A DNA stretch of 64,000 nt from Bacteroidales bacterium (GTDB lineage: Bacteria > Bacteroidota > Bacteroidia > Bacteroidales > UBA3663), in NCBI GenBank assembly GCA_017449065.1, contig JAFSKF010000052.1, forward strand, positions 104,022 through 168,021. Direction: 5' to 3'. Below, piece after piece: positions 52,176 to 61,074 of this stretch. The first letter of the stretch is position 1. Each line of letters starts with the position of its first letter. The notes under the pieces are model-generated. The model ran no database searches. It was not told the origin of the DNA and saw only the letters and a program-made list of their open reading frames with translations. The position numbers and the translations under genes were made by a program.

Positions 52176-53475
52176 CTACTACCTTGTAAATTGTCTTTTC
52201 GCCCTTGATCTTTTGTCCTTTCACTTTTTCGAGCACTTCGCGAACCGCTTCTTTGCGCAAGGCACAGTAACTGCAATGTTCCATCACGAATATCTTGCCG
52301 ATCTGGCTGCCGTCGATACCTCCGTTTTTCGTCATAAAACCGACAATATCACCCTTCGAGATCTTTTCTTTCTTGCCCCGTCCGATGTAGATCAGTTCGA
52401 AGGGTGGTTCCGAAGGCCGCTGCTTGCGGCGGTGAAGCGTGTAAGAGGGTACTTTCCCTCCCACAAACTCCGGCAGGAACTCGTTGGGCCCCACCAGAAA
52501 ATAGGCGGTTCCTTCTGCTCCGTTGCGGGCGGTACGTCCGTTGCGGTGGGTCAGGGTCTCCTCGTCGGCAGGCAGATGATAGTGGATGATGTGACGCACT
52601 TCTGCAATATCCAGACCTCGGGCAGCCAGATCGGTTGCCGACATCACGCTCACGCAGTTAGCCCGCAGGCGGATAAGGGCCTTATCGCGCATATCCTGCT
52701 CCATGCCTCCGTGATACAGGGCGCAACCCATGCCTTCGTCTTGCAGGTAGTGGGCGATGCGTTCTGCACTCTCGCGATAGTTGCTGAATACGATGGCGGG
52801 ACCATCGTCCGGCAAGCTCAGCAGCAGTTCCTTTAGCGTCTGCAGTTTGTCGGGGATGGGACTCTTCACTTGATAGACCTTCAGGGTTTCTTCGGGAGCC
52901 GTATAGTCGAGCTGCGTGTAGGGCTTGAAATCCAGCCAAGGGGCAATTGGTGTTGTGTGTGTGGCTGAGGTCAGTATCTTCAGGTCGAGGTTGGCACATC
53001 GGGTGATGATGAACTTCATTTCTTCCTCGAAGCCCAGTTCCAGGCTCTTGTCGTATTCGTCGAGCACCAGTTGGGTGAAGTTCTTCGGGTTGATGCGCTG
53101 ACGTTCGATGTGGTCCTTCAGGCGTCCGGCTGTGCCGACAATCAGGTACGACGGATTGGCTTGCAGGTTTTCCAGTCGCTGCACTTCGATGCGCGGATCG
53201 TGTCCACCATAGCACACGGTGTTGGGAAGCCCCAGTTTCTTGGCCACTTCGCCTATCTGTTGTGCCAGTTCTCTGGAAGGCACAATAATCAGCGCCTTGC
53301 CGGGTTGGGCCAGCAAAGGCAGCAGAAACGCCACCGTCTTACCGCTTCCTGTGGGCGATAACAGTAAAACACGAGAGCCCGAAACCGCAGTTTCGAGCAT
53401 TTTTTCTTGCATCGCATGTAAACGTTCGAAGCCTAAGGCCTCAAGCGCTCTTTGTTTCAAATCATTCAGATTCAT
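52165..53475 (-). CDS. DEAD-box-family RNA helicase (DbpA-like C-terminus)
   Basis: A 436-aa SF2 helicase. Motifs: LSPTGSGKTVAFLLPLL (I), VPSRELAQQIG (Ia), VGTAGRL (Ib), VLDEYD (II, with Tyr instead of Ala), TSATHTT (III), SATDLAARGLDI (V) and HRNGRTARNG (VI). The last 80 residues resemble the DbpA RNA-binding domain (LIYIGRGKKEKISKGDIVGF). A role in ribosome assembly or RNA turnover is likely. Its promoter (53480-53511) places the transcript start at the ATG. Confidence 0.9.
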   Translation of the reverse strand: MNLNDLKQRALEALGFERLHAMQEKMLETAVSGSRVLLLSPTGSGKTVAFLLPLLAQPGKALIIVPSRELAQQIGEVAKKLGLPNTVCYGGHDPRIEVQRLENLQANPSYLIVGTAGRLKDHIERQRINPKNFTQLVLDEYDKSLELGFEEEMKFIITRCANLDLKILTSATHTTPIAPWLDFKPYTQLDYTAPEETLKVYQVKSPIPDKLQTLKELLLSLPDDGPAIVFSNYRESAERIAHYLQDEGMGCALYHGGMEQDMRDKALIRLRANCVSVMSATDLAARGLDIAEVRHIIHYHLPADEETLTHRNGRTARNGAEGTAYFLVGPNEFLPEFVGGKVPSYTLHRRKQRPSEPPFELIYIGRGKKEKISKGDIVGFMTKNGGIDGSQIGKIFVMEHCSYCALRKEAVREVLEKVKGQKIKGEKTIYKVVDGN

Positions 53476-53479
53476 GCCG

Positions 53480-53511
53480 CAAAGGTAGTGATTATTATTG
53501 TCATTTACAAA
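53480..53511 (-). promoter_or_regulatory. Promoter of the helicase-mfd-nudC operon (predicted leaderless)
   Basis: Minus-strand TTTG (53511-53508), 20 bp, TACCTTTG (53487-53480). The -7 box ends 4 nt before the ATG at 53475. The -33 box lies inside the 3' end of the AAA ATPase gene. Confidence 0.78.
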
Positions 53512-54848
53512 TTGCTTAACGCATAAAGGGGCAAAATCGTAACATGTCGCTGTTCAAAATCGTCTTTAGGATCATAATAGTCCAATTGTCCGAAATTTTC
53601 CAACGAAGTTCTGACCGCCCGGTGCAGTTTGCGCATCCGCATAAAAATCCAGAGGCTCTGCATACTGCCTTGTGTGCCGGCTTTAACCTCAACGGGCAAT
53701 ACGCAGCCCTCGCTCGAACACAGATAGTCAACTTCTGCATTACTGCCTTTGGCTGCATTCTGCCAATAATGCATTTCGGGTTTCAGCAGGCAATCCCTAT
53801 ATTTCTTCATCTCCAATCCGGCAAACATCTCCGAGGTGCCGCCCTTGTTGACAAAATCCACATCAGATGCCAGAAGAATATTTGACACCGGAACACCGAG
53901 CATTGTCTGCATCACACCCAAATCAAAGAAAAGATACTTGACATAGTTTACGTTTTCCTCAGCACCGAGAGGGACTCCTGTTCCATCGGTATGTATTACA
54001 GGCGTTATCAGGCCCGCCAATGTCAACAGGTGAAGCGCTTCACGCACAACGGACGAATGGACATCTTTTACTGCCTCTGCATAGACAAACTTATTACCGG
54101 CCTGAAGAGCCACAGAGCGAAGTACTTGCCTGAGCAATACCGGCGATACGCGTTTTTTGTATTTGTTGAAATCATCTTCGTACGTCTGCAAAATGTCTGT
54201 ATGCACATGCGAGACTTCAATAAAGCTGTGCGTTTCTATCCACTCTGTCACGGCTGCGGGCATGCCGCCAACCAGGTAGAAAGTGCGCAACTGGTCAATC
54301 AAGTCTTTATGAGCCTTGTCTGGAAGAGGATTCTCGCCATCGGCCTTTTTCTTATATTCAACGGTCAGGTCAAGACCTTGGGCCAACAGGAACTCATCGA
54401 ATGAAAACGGATATACATACAGCGACCGTATTCTGCCTACACCGAAAGATGGCAGTTCTTCAAGTGTAAATTCCAGAAGGGAACCTGCCGCAATGACATG
54501 AAGCTCCGGGTAGTCTTCTTTAAAATAGCGCAACGACATGATAGCTTCCGGCGACACTTGTATTTCGTCTATAAACAAAAGTGTCTCATGGGGCACAATG
54601 GGGACAGACAAGGTTCCACTCAGTTTCTCGCAAGTTTTCTTTACATCTATATTTGCTGTGAATAATTGTATCAGATCCGGCTGCTTTTCCAAGTTGATCT
54701 CCACAAAGTAGCGGAAATGCTTTCCCAGTTCTCTGACTGCCGTCGATTTGCCCACTTGCCGCGCTCCCCTTATTAAAAGAGGGTTCCGGCGAGGTGCATC
54801 TTTCCATTTGAGTAGCTGGTCGTCTATATGTCTTCTGTAATATGCCAT
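53505..54848 (-). CDS. AAA ATPase with DUF4143 domain
   Basis: A 447-aa ATPase of the Archaeal/Bacteroidales AAA plus DUF4143 type. P-loop: LLIRGARQVGKSTAVRELGK. Walker B: LLFIDEIQVSPEAI. A sensor-like VIAAGSLLEFTLEE follows. The C-terminal DUF4143 part has the nuclease-like NAAKGSNAEVDYLC ... LPVEVKAGTQGSM. Its function is not established. Members occur in many copies in anaerobic gut bacteria. Upstream there is a -7 element (TACCTTTG, 54886-54879) and an unusual direct repeat. Confidence 0.9.
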   Translation of the reverse strand: MAYYRRHIDDQLLKWKDAPRRNPLLIRGARQVGKSTAVRELGKHFRYFVEINLEKQPDLIQLFTANIDVKKTCEKLSGTLSVPIVPHETLLFIDEIQVSPEAIMSLRYFKEDYPELHVIAAGSLLEFTLEELPSFGVGRIRSLYVYPFSFDEFLLAQGLDLTVEYKKKADGENPLPDKAHKDLIDQLRTFYLVGGMPAAVTEWIETHSFIEVSHVHTDILQTYEDDFNKYKKRVSPVLLRQVLRSVALQAGNKFVYAEAVKDVHSSVVREALHLLTLAGLITPVIHTDGTGVPLGAEENVNYVKYLFFDLGVMQTMLGVPVSNILLASDVDFVNKGGTSEMFAGLEMKKYRDCLLKPEMHYWQNAAKGSNAEVDYLCSSEGCVLPVEVKAGTQGSMQSLWIFMRMRKLHRAVRTSLENFGQLDYYDPKDDFEQRHVTILPLYALSNL

Positions 54849-54895
54849 TTTCCTTCTCTACTGTTTTAGTTTCGGGCACAAAGGTACGAACTTTT

Positions 54896-54998
54896 TCCAA
54901 AAGTCGGGGCAAAAAATCGGAAAAATCATCCAAAAGTCGGGGCAAAACCGAAAAACGGGGCAAAAATCCGCAGAATTTATCCAAAAGTCGGGGCAAAA
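54896..54998. repeat. Three 19-bp direct repeats upstream of the AAA ATPase
   Basis: TCCAAAAGTCGGGGCAAAA occurs at 54896-54914, 54929-54947 and 54980-54998, with a partial ACGGGGCAAAAA copy at 54955-54966. On the gene strand each unit reads TTTTGCCCCGACTTTTGGA. They lie upstream of the ATPase -7 box and beyond the 55010 gene's end. Confidence 0.88.
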
Positions 54999-55009
54999 AT
55001 GTAATATTA

Positions 55010-55705
55010 CTATTGTAATGTTCCACCCATAGCCCGATACAGTTCCAAAGTTCGTTTCATATCGGTTACTTGTTTTTGGGTGATAGTCTTGATATCGTAG
55101 TACTGTTGTCCAATAAACTTCATTTTTGCCGACTTCGCTTCGGTGAGGGCATAGATCAGTTCCTTGTCCCCTTGGATTAAAGCTTCGTCGAACCATTCCC
55201 ATATCATGCCTCCATCCCCGCTGTCTGTCTCGGTGCGCGACGGAACATATTCATACGCGTTGCCATCGATGGAGAATTGGACTTTCTTGAAGAAAAGCCA
55301 ATCCTCAGCATGATACTGGATTCTGAACCGCAACGGCCTTATTTTTCCGCCCTGCGTTGCAAAGTACAGATATATTCCATTCTGATTGGTATATTTTGGA
55401 GCCGACTTCGGTTCATACCAGACCTTTCCGCTCGGGTCGAACTCATCTTTCTTCACATCAAAATAAGGAAGCAGTTCCTTCATCTTGGCCGAATCCACTT
55501 GAATCTCTTCGACAGTCATCGGCACAGCCATTGGATTATTGTCAACAACAGCAATAGCAGTCGAATCCGAATCGCCTAAGGCGCGACTTTCAGGATTACC
55601 ATTATTGCAAGCAGCAAAAAGGACAAGTGCAAGAAACAGGAACGGTATTCTTTTCAAAAATCCCTCGCCCTTCTGCACAGGAACTTCTCTGATTGGTCTT
55701 GCCAT
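55010..55705 (-). CDS. Lipoprotein of unknown function
   Basis: About 231 aa from the ATG at 55705, with the lipobox LVLFAAC. The earlier in-frame start at 55759 lies upstream of the TACCTTTG element at 55744-55737 and is therefore rejected. The mature part has no recognised domain: an acidic N-terminus, then mixed alpha/beta with KVQFSIDGNAYEYVPSRTE. It stands alone between the ATPase repeat region and the glycan cluster. The 268 bp above it hold only its promoter and AT-rich sequence. Confidence 0.75.
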   Translation of the reverse strand: MARPIREVPVQKGEGFLKRIPFLFLALVLFAACNNGNPESRALGDSDSTAIAVVDNNPMAVPMTVEEIQVDSAKMKELLPYFDVKKDEFDPSGKVWYEPKSAPKYTNQNGIYLYFATQGGKIRPLRFRIQYHAEDWLFFKKVQFSIDGNAYEYVPSRTETDSGDGGMIWEWFDEALIQGDKELIYALTEAKSAKMKFIGQQYYDIKTITQKQVTDMKRTLELYRAMGGTLQ

Positions 55706-55973
55706 AACAAATTCGTATTTGAGTGATTTTCCGTTGCAAAGGTACAACTTTTTTCGCAAACTTGATGCGATTCGGGCGTTAAATATGCAAAAAGCAGGTA
55801 AAGATGTGCAGTTTTATCATCTTCGCCCTCTTTTTCTTTCAGTAATCGCGATTATCACAGGCAGCCAAGCCTTCGTCTTGCCGCTTCAATATGAACTGAA
55901 TTATTAGGCTTTGAAAAATTTATCCATTAGTTTTGGTTCTTGTTTTCCTTATAACAGGTTACTTGAATATTTC

Positions 55974-56357
55974 TTATGACTTTAATACCTTCCTGACCAA
56001 AAGGAAATTAATCGGCACAACAATAAGGAACACCGGGATTGGTGCCAAATTACTTGGAAGACCAACCCAAAGGAATAAATTAAGCAATGCGATATGAAGA
56101 AGATAATTTATCACATGACTGACACCAAATCCTACGCCTTTCTTCATCGAGGGCTTTGTTCGGAAAGTAAATACATTCGAAAGCCAGAAATTCATCAGAA
56201 AACTCAATGCATAGCCGATGGTATATGACACAGAAACATTAATCCATCGTTTCAGCAAAAGGTATAGGCCATAATGGACCAATGTAGCTATGACTCCAAC
56301 GATGGCAAAACGGACTAATTCAAAAAAACGTTCCCTTGATAAAACATTATAACCCAT
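55974..56357 (-). CDS. GtrA-like membrane protein
   Basis: A 127-aa protein with four transmembrane helices, matching the GtrA family (FELVRFAIVGVIATLVHYGL, YTIGYALSFLMNFWLSNVFTF). GtrA is thought to flip undecaprenyl-phosphate-glucose across the inner membrane. It is the last gene of a four-gene cluster, 5 bp after the glycosyltransferase. Confidence 0.9.
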   Translation of the reverse strand: MGYNVLSRERFFELVRFAIVGVIATLVHYGLYLLLKRWINVSVSYTIGYALSFLMNFWLSNVFTFRTKPSMKKGVGFGVSHVINYLLHIALLNLFLWVGLPSNLAPIPVFLIVVPINFLLVRKVLKS

Positions 56358-56362
56358 AATTC

Positions 56363-57316
56363 TTATTCTTTATTCTCCGCTTTTCGTTCTCCGTTATAGC
56401 TATTAATAAAATACACAGGCCGCCCCTTGGTTTCATTAAATATCTTCCCCAAGTATTCGCCTATAATACCCAAAGACAGTAAAATCAAACCGCCCAACAA
56501 AAGAACCGTTATCATAATAGTAGGAAACCCTTGTACAGGCTCTCCTATAACAATGGTTTTAATGATAATATACACCAGATACAGAAATGCCATCAAAGAG
56601 ACCACGAAACCCAGAATCGATGCCAGACGTAAAGGTGCTACGGTATATGACATAATGCCATTTACAGCCAAATTGAGCAATGACCAGAAACTCCATTTTG
56701 TTTCTCCTGCCATGCGCTCCTTCTGCTCGTACCATATTCCTTTCTTCTTAAATCCTATCCAACTATACATGCCTTTTGTATTACGTTCTGACTCTCGCAT
56801 CTTGCGCAATGCTTCAACACAGGATCGATCGAGCAATCGGAAGTCGCCAGTATCCTTCTGGATAGGAATGCGGGTCAAACTCTGCAGCACTCTATAATAG
56901 ATTTGTGAAGACCTGCGTTTAAAACAAGTTTCTTTTGAAGTTTTACGCTGTGCATAAACATCATCATAACCGGCCTCCCACCATTTTAGCATCTCAGGAA
57001 TGACATCTATAGGATGCTGCATGTCACTATCCATAATGATTGTCGCGTCACCTGTCACAAAGTCAAACCCAGCCAACATTGCCACTTCTTTTCCATAATT
57101 ACGACTCAAATCAACATAACTATAATGTTTCGGATCCATTTGGTGAAGACGAATCATCTGCTGTAATGTATTATCACGGCTTCCGTCGTTGACCAACAGG
57201 AATTCCCATTCATAATTGGGATTGTTTTCCAAGACCTTCTCCATACTCCGTTCGAGCAATCCGAACGATGCCTCCTCATTGTAAGCTGGCAATAATATCG
57301 ACACTCTCTTTTTCAT
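56363..57316 (-). CDS. GtrB-like glycosyltransferase (GT2) with two membrane helices
   Basis: A 317-aa protein. The GT2 domain has SILLPAYNEEASF, LLVNDGSRDNT and the DSDMQHP motif (DXD). Two C-terminal helices (LASILGFVVSLMAFLYLVYI, IMITVLLLGGLILLSLGIIG) match the GtrB/DPM-type lipid-phosphate sugar transferases. It would load a sugar on undecaprenyl phosphate for GtrA. It overlaps the DUF6056 gene by 4 bp. Confidence 0.92.
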   Translation of the reverse strand: MKKRVSILLPAYNEEASFGLLERSMEKVLENNPNYEWEFLLVNDGSRDNTLQQMIRLHQMDPKHYSYVDLSRNYGKEVAMLAGFDFVTGDATIIMDSDMQHPIDVIPEMLKWWEAGYDDVYAQRKTSKETCFKRRSSQIYYRVLQSLTRIPIQKDTGDFRLLDRSCVEALRKMRESERNTKGMYSWIGFKKKGIWYEQKERMAGETKWSFWSLLNLAVNGIMSYTVAPLRLASILGFVVSLMAFLYLVYIIIKTIVIGEPVQGFPTIMITVLLLGGLILLSLGIIGEYLGKIFNETKGRPVYFINSYNGERKAENKE

Positions 57317-58956
57317 TTTTCTAATATTTCTACGTTATTAATATCTCTCCACACAGGGGAAAAAGGTTTATCAAGACAAATGAATCTGTGACTATTGAAT
57401 TCAACAAAATGAACTATATCGGGGGTTATTGTGCAGGCGAGCGGATAATGGGCAGGCATAAAATACTGCAACATAATATGCTGAACTAAAAAGGAAGGTT
57501 TGTTATCCATTTGCAAAGACATCTTGTCAAGGTGCAGCAACAACTTATTCTCGGCAATGGCCTTTTCAACTTTGGCTGTAGCCGGCATGACATATTCACC
57601 ACATACCGAAACTCCAGATTCCGGCATATTAGAATATGCCTCATCACTCATCTTTGACATATAATCATAAAGTCTTGACTTACAGTCGAACCTACTATGA
57701 GGCAAGAATACAAACGCATCTTCTTTTAGTAAGTGATAAGGGTGTGCCACAAACGCATCAATCGGCCAACTATCACTATGCCAATCTTCAACTCTGACAA
57801 CCACAGGCTCTTTTGATTCTACACATTGTTTCTCAGCATCGCGATAAGTCTGCCAAGAGTCAAAGAACGGATTAACAAGGACAAGCTGATGAATCACGAC
57901 AAGTGAACTTACAATCACAACTGCAATTTCCATTTTACGATTCTTAAAGATACGATCCATATTGCGATTGACGATTGATAGAAGGAGGAACAGCGAAAAC
58001 AGATCAATTCCCCAACGCATACGACTGTCTGTCCCTAGCACTATACCCATCAAAAAGACGGAAGCGAGAGAACAAAACCAAAAATACTGCTCTTTAATAA
58101 AATGCATACAAGCATTTTTGGATTTGACCATCCAATAAACCAAACATATACTTAAAATGTCGAAAAGATAACCAAAGCGAATCACCAAATATATGCGTTT
58201 GGCAATAGTTGCCAGCCAATTACCCTCAGCCATACCAACAGGTCCATTGATTCTATGAAAATTGGCTGGGGCAATCAGAACCAAGAATGCTCCTAAACAA
58301 TATCCACCTACCAGGAGCCATTGAGAAGGTGTCATTTTCTTCCAATTAAGGTACACAAAAATCCACATTGCGAATGCTACAGGTAAAACAATGATTTCGT
58401 GTTCCCATCCTGCCAGTATGCTAAATACGAACTTCGCTGGATACCACCAATGGTATCGAGTATCTTGAGTTTGATATCTTAACAATAATGCAACAACAAT
58501 TGCAGTCATTCCTGTCGGAAGAAGATAGTTCATACTGCCACATGCCCAATACAGCAACGAAGTGTCTTCAGCTATCAGATATCGCAAAAAAATTACCACC
58601 AATAACCAAGGCAATATATTTGACCAATGTCTCTTTTCAAAAGACATCAAAACTATTGCTCCGCATACCAAAGGAAACAACATGGCATTCATCAAATCGA
58701 ACAATGGCTCTCCCCAAGACACCAACAACTGCACCATAGCATGACAGAATAACCGACCATTCTCAAGGTGACAAAACTCCCATTGCGTCTGCACAATCTG
58801 CTGAAGATCGGCACCGAATCCTTGATGCCTTAATTGCCATTGCCCTATCCACTTGTAATCATCGGCAAAAAAAGGAACGGCCAGATTCTGCAAATAGAAA
58901 CAGATTGTGACTGTTGCAAGAAACAAGGCAAAAAACAGTGTTTTGTATTTATTCAT
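57313..58956 (-). CDS. DUF6056-like polytopic membrane protein (copy 1)
   Basis: A 547-aa membrane protein with about 10-11 helices and a periplasmic C-terminal part. The N-terminal aspartates in VPFFADDYKWIG are at the position used by GT-C glycosyltransferases for catalysis. The conserved FLVLIAPANFHRINGP is shared with copy 2. In gtr clusters the third gene is the transferase that moves the lipid-linked sugar to the surface polysaccharide, so this may be such a transferase (inference). Confidence 0.8.
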   Translation of the reverse strand: MNKYKTLFFALFLATVTICFYLQNLAVPFFADDYKWIGQWQLRHQGFGADLQQIVQTQWEFCHLENGRLFCHAMVQLLVSWGEPLFDLMNAMLFPLVCGAIVLMSFEKRHWSNILPWLLVVIFLRYLIAEDTSLLYWACGSMNYLLPTGMTAIVVALLLRYQTQDTRYHWWYPAKFVFSILAGWEHEIIVLPVAFAMWIFVYLNWKKMTPSQWLLVGGYCLGAFLVLIAPANFHRINGPVGMAEGNWLATIAKRIYLVIRFGYLFDILSICLVYWMVKSKNACMHFIKEQYFWFCSLASVFLMGIVLGTDSRMRWGIDLFSLFLLLSIVNRNMDRIFKNRKMEIAVVIVSSLVVIHQLVLVNPFFDSWQTYRDAEKQCVESKEPVVVRVEDWHSDSWPIDAFVAHPYHLLKEDAFVFLPHSRFDCKSRLYDYMSKMSDEAYSNMPESGVSVCGEYVMPATAKVEKAIAENKLLLHLDKMSLQMDNKPSFLVQHIMLQYFMPAHYPLACTITPDIVHFVEFNSHRFICLDKPFSPVWRDINNVEILEK

Positions 58957-60539
58957 ATATCATTCTTTTGCAAAGTTACCTTATTAATTCTTCGATTACT
59001 TCCATTAGAAGACAACATAACTCTATAGTAAGTCTTTCCTTTATAAACAAAACAATCGACCTTTGTTGGAATTATCAAAACATTATTCCAATTGCCCATA
59101 AAGCTACTTGCTAATGCTTTGGCAATGTTCAATGGATTATTCAAATAATACACTCCTAACTCTACATTCAATTCTACATTATCTCCTATAGAATCCAACG
59201 TATAGTAAAAATCCCCTTTTTTTGAAAACAAGACTTCTTTCCGATTATTACTTGGTTTTATATCCGGCAACCCATCACATATGTTTGCACTACTACAATA
59301 GAACCATCGCATGAATGTAAGATTGCACTCATCTGTCAATACCGGCAGATAGGTAGATAGAATTGCAGATTTTTGGTCATTAATAATAATCACATCTTTA
59401 CACGATTTCTTAACATCCAATTCTTCTGCCATTTTTTCATGATCCTGACGAATTTGCATCTGACCACTTATAAGTATAGCTTCAAATACGATGATTAATA
59501 ATGCGGAGATCAGTCCTGACAATATAAATATGTTATTCTTTTCAGGCAACAATGCAGATAGCAATCGGCACAGCAATATCCACGATAATAATTCAATACC
59601 CATTGTAGCACGATGATTGATTACTCCAACCGCAAGAAAAAATACTGCCGTACATACTAAAGCGATGAGTTCATAGCTGTTCTTTTTACAAAAAGTTCGA
59701 AAAATAGAGTGGAACCATATTCCTGACACAATCAGAATCGAAACAAAAAGAAATAAAATCCTGCCATGTGCAAACAAACCAAGTCTTAACGAATTATCGT
59801 GCAGGAAGGCTCCTCCAGAAGCACCATTTGCCCTATCAAAATTAGCGGGAGCAAAAACCAAAAAGGCTCCTCCAATCATACAAAACACTATAGGTATCAA
59901 GTATTTCTTTATCCGCCAAATTCTGGCTCCATTTTCTTTTGAAAATAACAGGAAGAAAAAAAGACCTGCACACAACGGTATTGCAAAACTTTCATTTGAC
60001 CATCCTGCCAGAAAACCCAGAATACTCAAACCTACAATTCTTATAATAGAAAAAGTTCTTTGCCGAAACAAAAGTACATAAAACAACATACAAATACTCG
60101 CACTCCACAAATAGTTCATAACATATGAAATGCCTGTGTAGCAACATGAAATATTCTCAAAACACAATACAAAACCTAAGGTAGAAACAAAACCTGCTAT
60201 TAATACATTCTTCTTAGGAAAAGAAGTTTTGCCTAAACTGATTAAAAGTGATGAGAACAAGAAAGCAGCCAATATATCACATCCCCATTTTCCCCATAAA
60301 CCGCAAAAACATTGTATCAATACATGAACCAAAGCTCTGCCATTCATTGTAAAATAGTGATGCCATTGTGATAGTACGACATCCTCAATTGTCGTTATTC
60401 GTTCATGGGTTGGCATCTTACCCTCTTCTGGAAATAAAGAAGTATAAGCATAATCGTCACCCCAATAGGAAATCAAGCTATTAAAAATCCAATATAAGAT
60501 AACGGATATGGCGAATAATACCCATAATATCTTTTTCAT
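58953..60539 (-). CDS. DUF6056-like polytopic membrane protein (copy 2)
   Basis: About 528 aa from the ATG at 60539 (MKKILWVLFAISVILYW). The in-frame ATG at 60554 is the alternative. It shares the layout of copy 1: an early aspartate pair (ISYWGDDYAY), multiple helices and AFLVFAPANFDRANGASGG. It is more AT-rich than flanking genes. It heads the four-gene cluster and is preceded by a long structured leader. Two such proteins together suggest two transfer reactions or one dimeric enzyme. Confidence 0.8.
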   Translation of the reverse strand: MKKILWVLFAISVILYWIFNSLISYWGDDYAYTSLFPEEGKMPTHERITTIEDVVLSQWHHYFTMNGRALVHVLIQCFCGLWGKWGCDILAAFLFSSLLISLGKTSFPKKNVLIAGFVSTLGFVLCFENISCCYTGISYVMNYLWSASICMLFYVLLFRQRTFSIIRIVGLSILGFLAGWSNESFAIPLCAGLFFFLLFSKENGARIWRIKKYLIPIVFCMIGGAFLVFAPANFDRANGASGGAFLHDNSLRLGLFAHGRILFLFVSILIVSGIWFHSIFRTFCKKNSYELIALVCTAVFFLAVGVINHRATMGIELLSWILLCRLLSALLPEKNNIFILSGLISALLIIVFEAILISGQMQIRQDHEKMAEELDVKKSCKDVIIINDQKSAILSTYLPVLTDECNLTFMRWFYCSSANICDGLPDIKPSNNRKEVLFSKKGDFYYTLDSIGDNVELNVELGVYYLNNPLNIAKALASSFMGNWNNVLIIPTKVDCFVYKGKTYYRVMLSSNGSNRRINKVTLQKNDI

Positions 60540-60609
60540 TTTATTGCCTGCCATCTTTCTTGATGATTGTATGTGATTGCCCCCAAAACTCCAAATCAGG
60601 CATTATATA

Positions 60610-60750
60610 CAAAAAAAGACGGGAGCTTCCTACTGGTTGCTTACCCGACTTGAAGGCCTTCGCATTGCCCTGCTTTAGGATAAGCAACGGAAAGAAAGCC
60701 CACGCCCGTGAAATATGTATATACCAACTCCCAACCCAACACGGGCGTGG
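60610..60750 (-). ncRNA. Structured leader upstream of the glycan cluster
   Basis: An 11-bp perfect inverted repeat CCACGCCCGTG/CACGGGCGTGG (60700-60750) and an 8-bp one GTTGCTTA/TAAGCAAC (60636-60688) enclosing the palindrome GAAGGCCTTC. Nearest the gene, CCCGTC is followed by seven Ts on the minus strand (60617-60611). A possible -7 box (TATATTTG, 60944-60937) would make this a transcribed leader of about 390 nt. It is probably an attenuator, as in other Bacteroidales surface-glycan loci (inference). The rest of the 520-bp gap, 60751-61074, is AT-rich with no gene. Confidence 0.55.
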
Positions 60751-61074
60751 AGATGGAGATACAATCCACCTACGCAGACACTCCAATCGTTGCATTATCT
60801 TCTAAAGCAGAAAAGTTGCGAAGTTTTCAAGTCGAAGATAACGACGTTGTAGCGCCTTTTATGTTAAAATCTTTATTGAGAACAATTAAGCAAAAGCACA
60901 AAGTGATTCTTATAATTTGAACTCAAAAAGATGGTGCAAATATATGTTTTTTTTCAATATCCAACAATTTTTCTCTCAAAAAAATAGTAAAACTCACAAA
61001 AAAATATTGTTTTGTCTTTAACTTGGTGCCGAATTATTAAATATGAATTAATTTACAAGTTGTTTCTAAAGGCA

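Noticed and set aside
54858..55202. 114-residue ORF with repeated FCPDFW
   Set aside because: The repeat comes from the 19-bp DNA repeats, and the ORF overlaps the lipoprotein gene in another frame.
60541..60795. 84-residue minus-strand ORF upstream of the glycan cluster
   Set aside because: It lies across inverted repeats and a T-run, has no domain, and is better explained as a structured leader.
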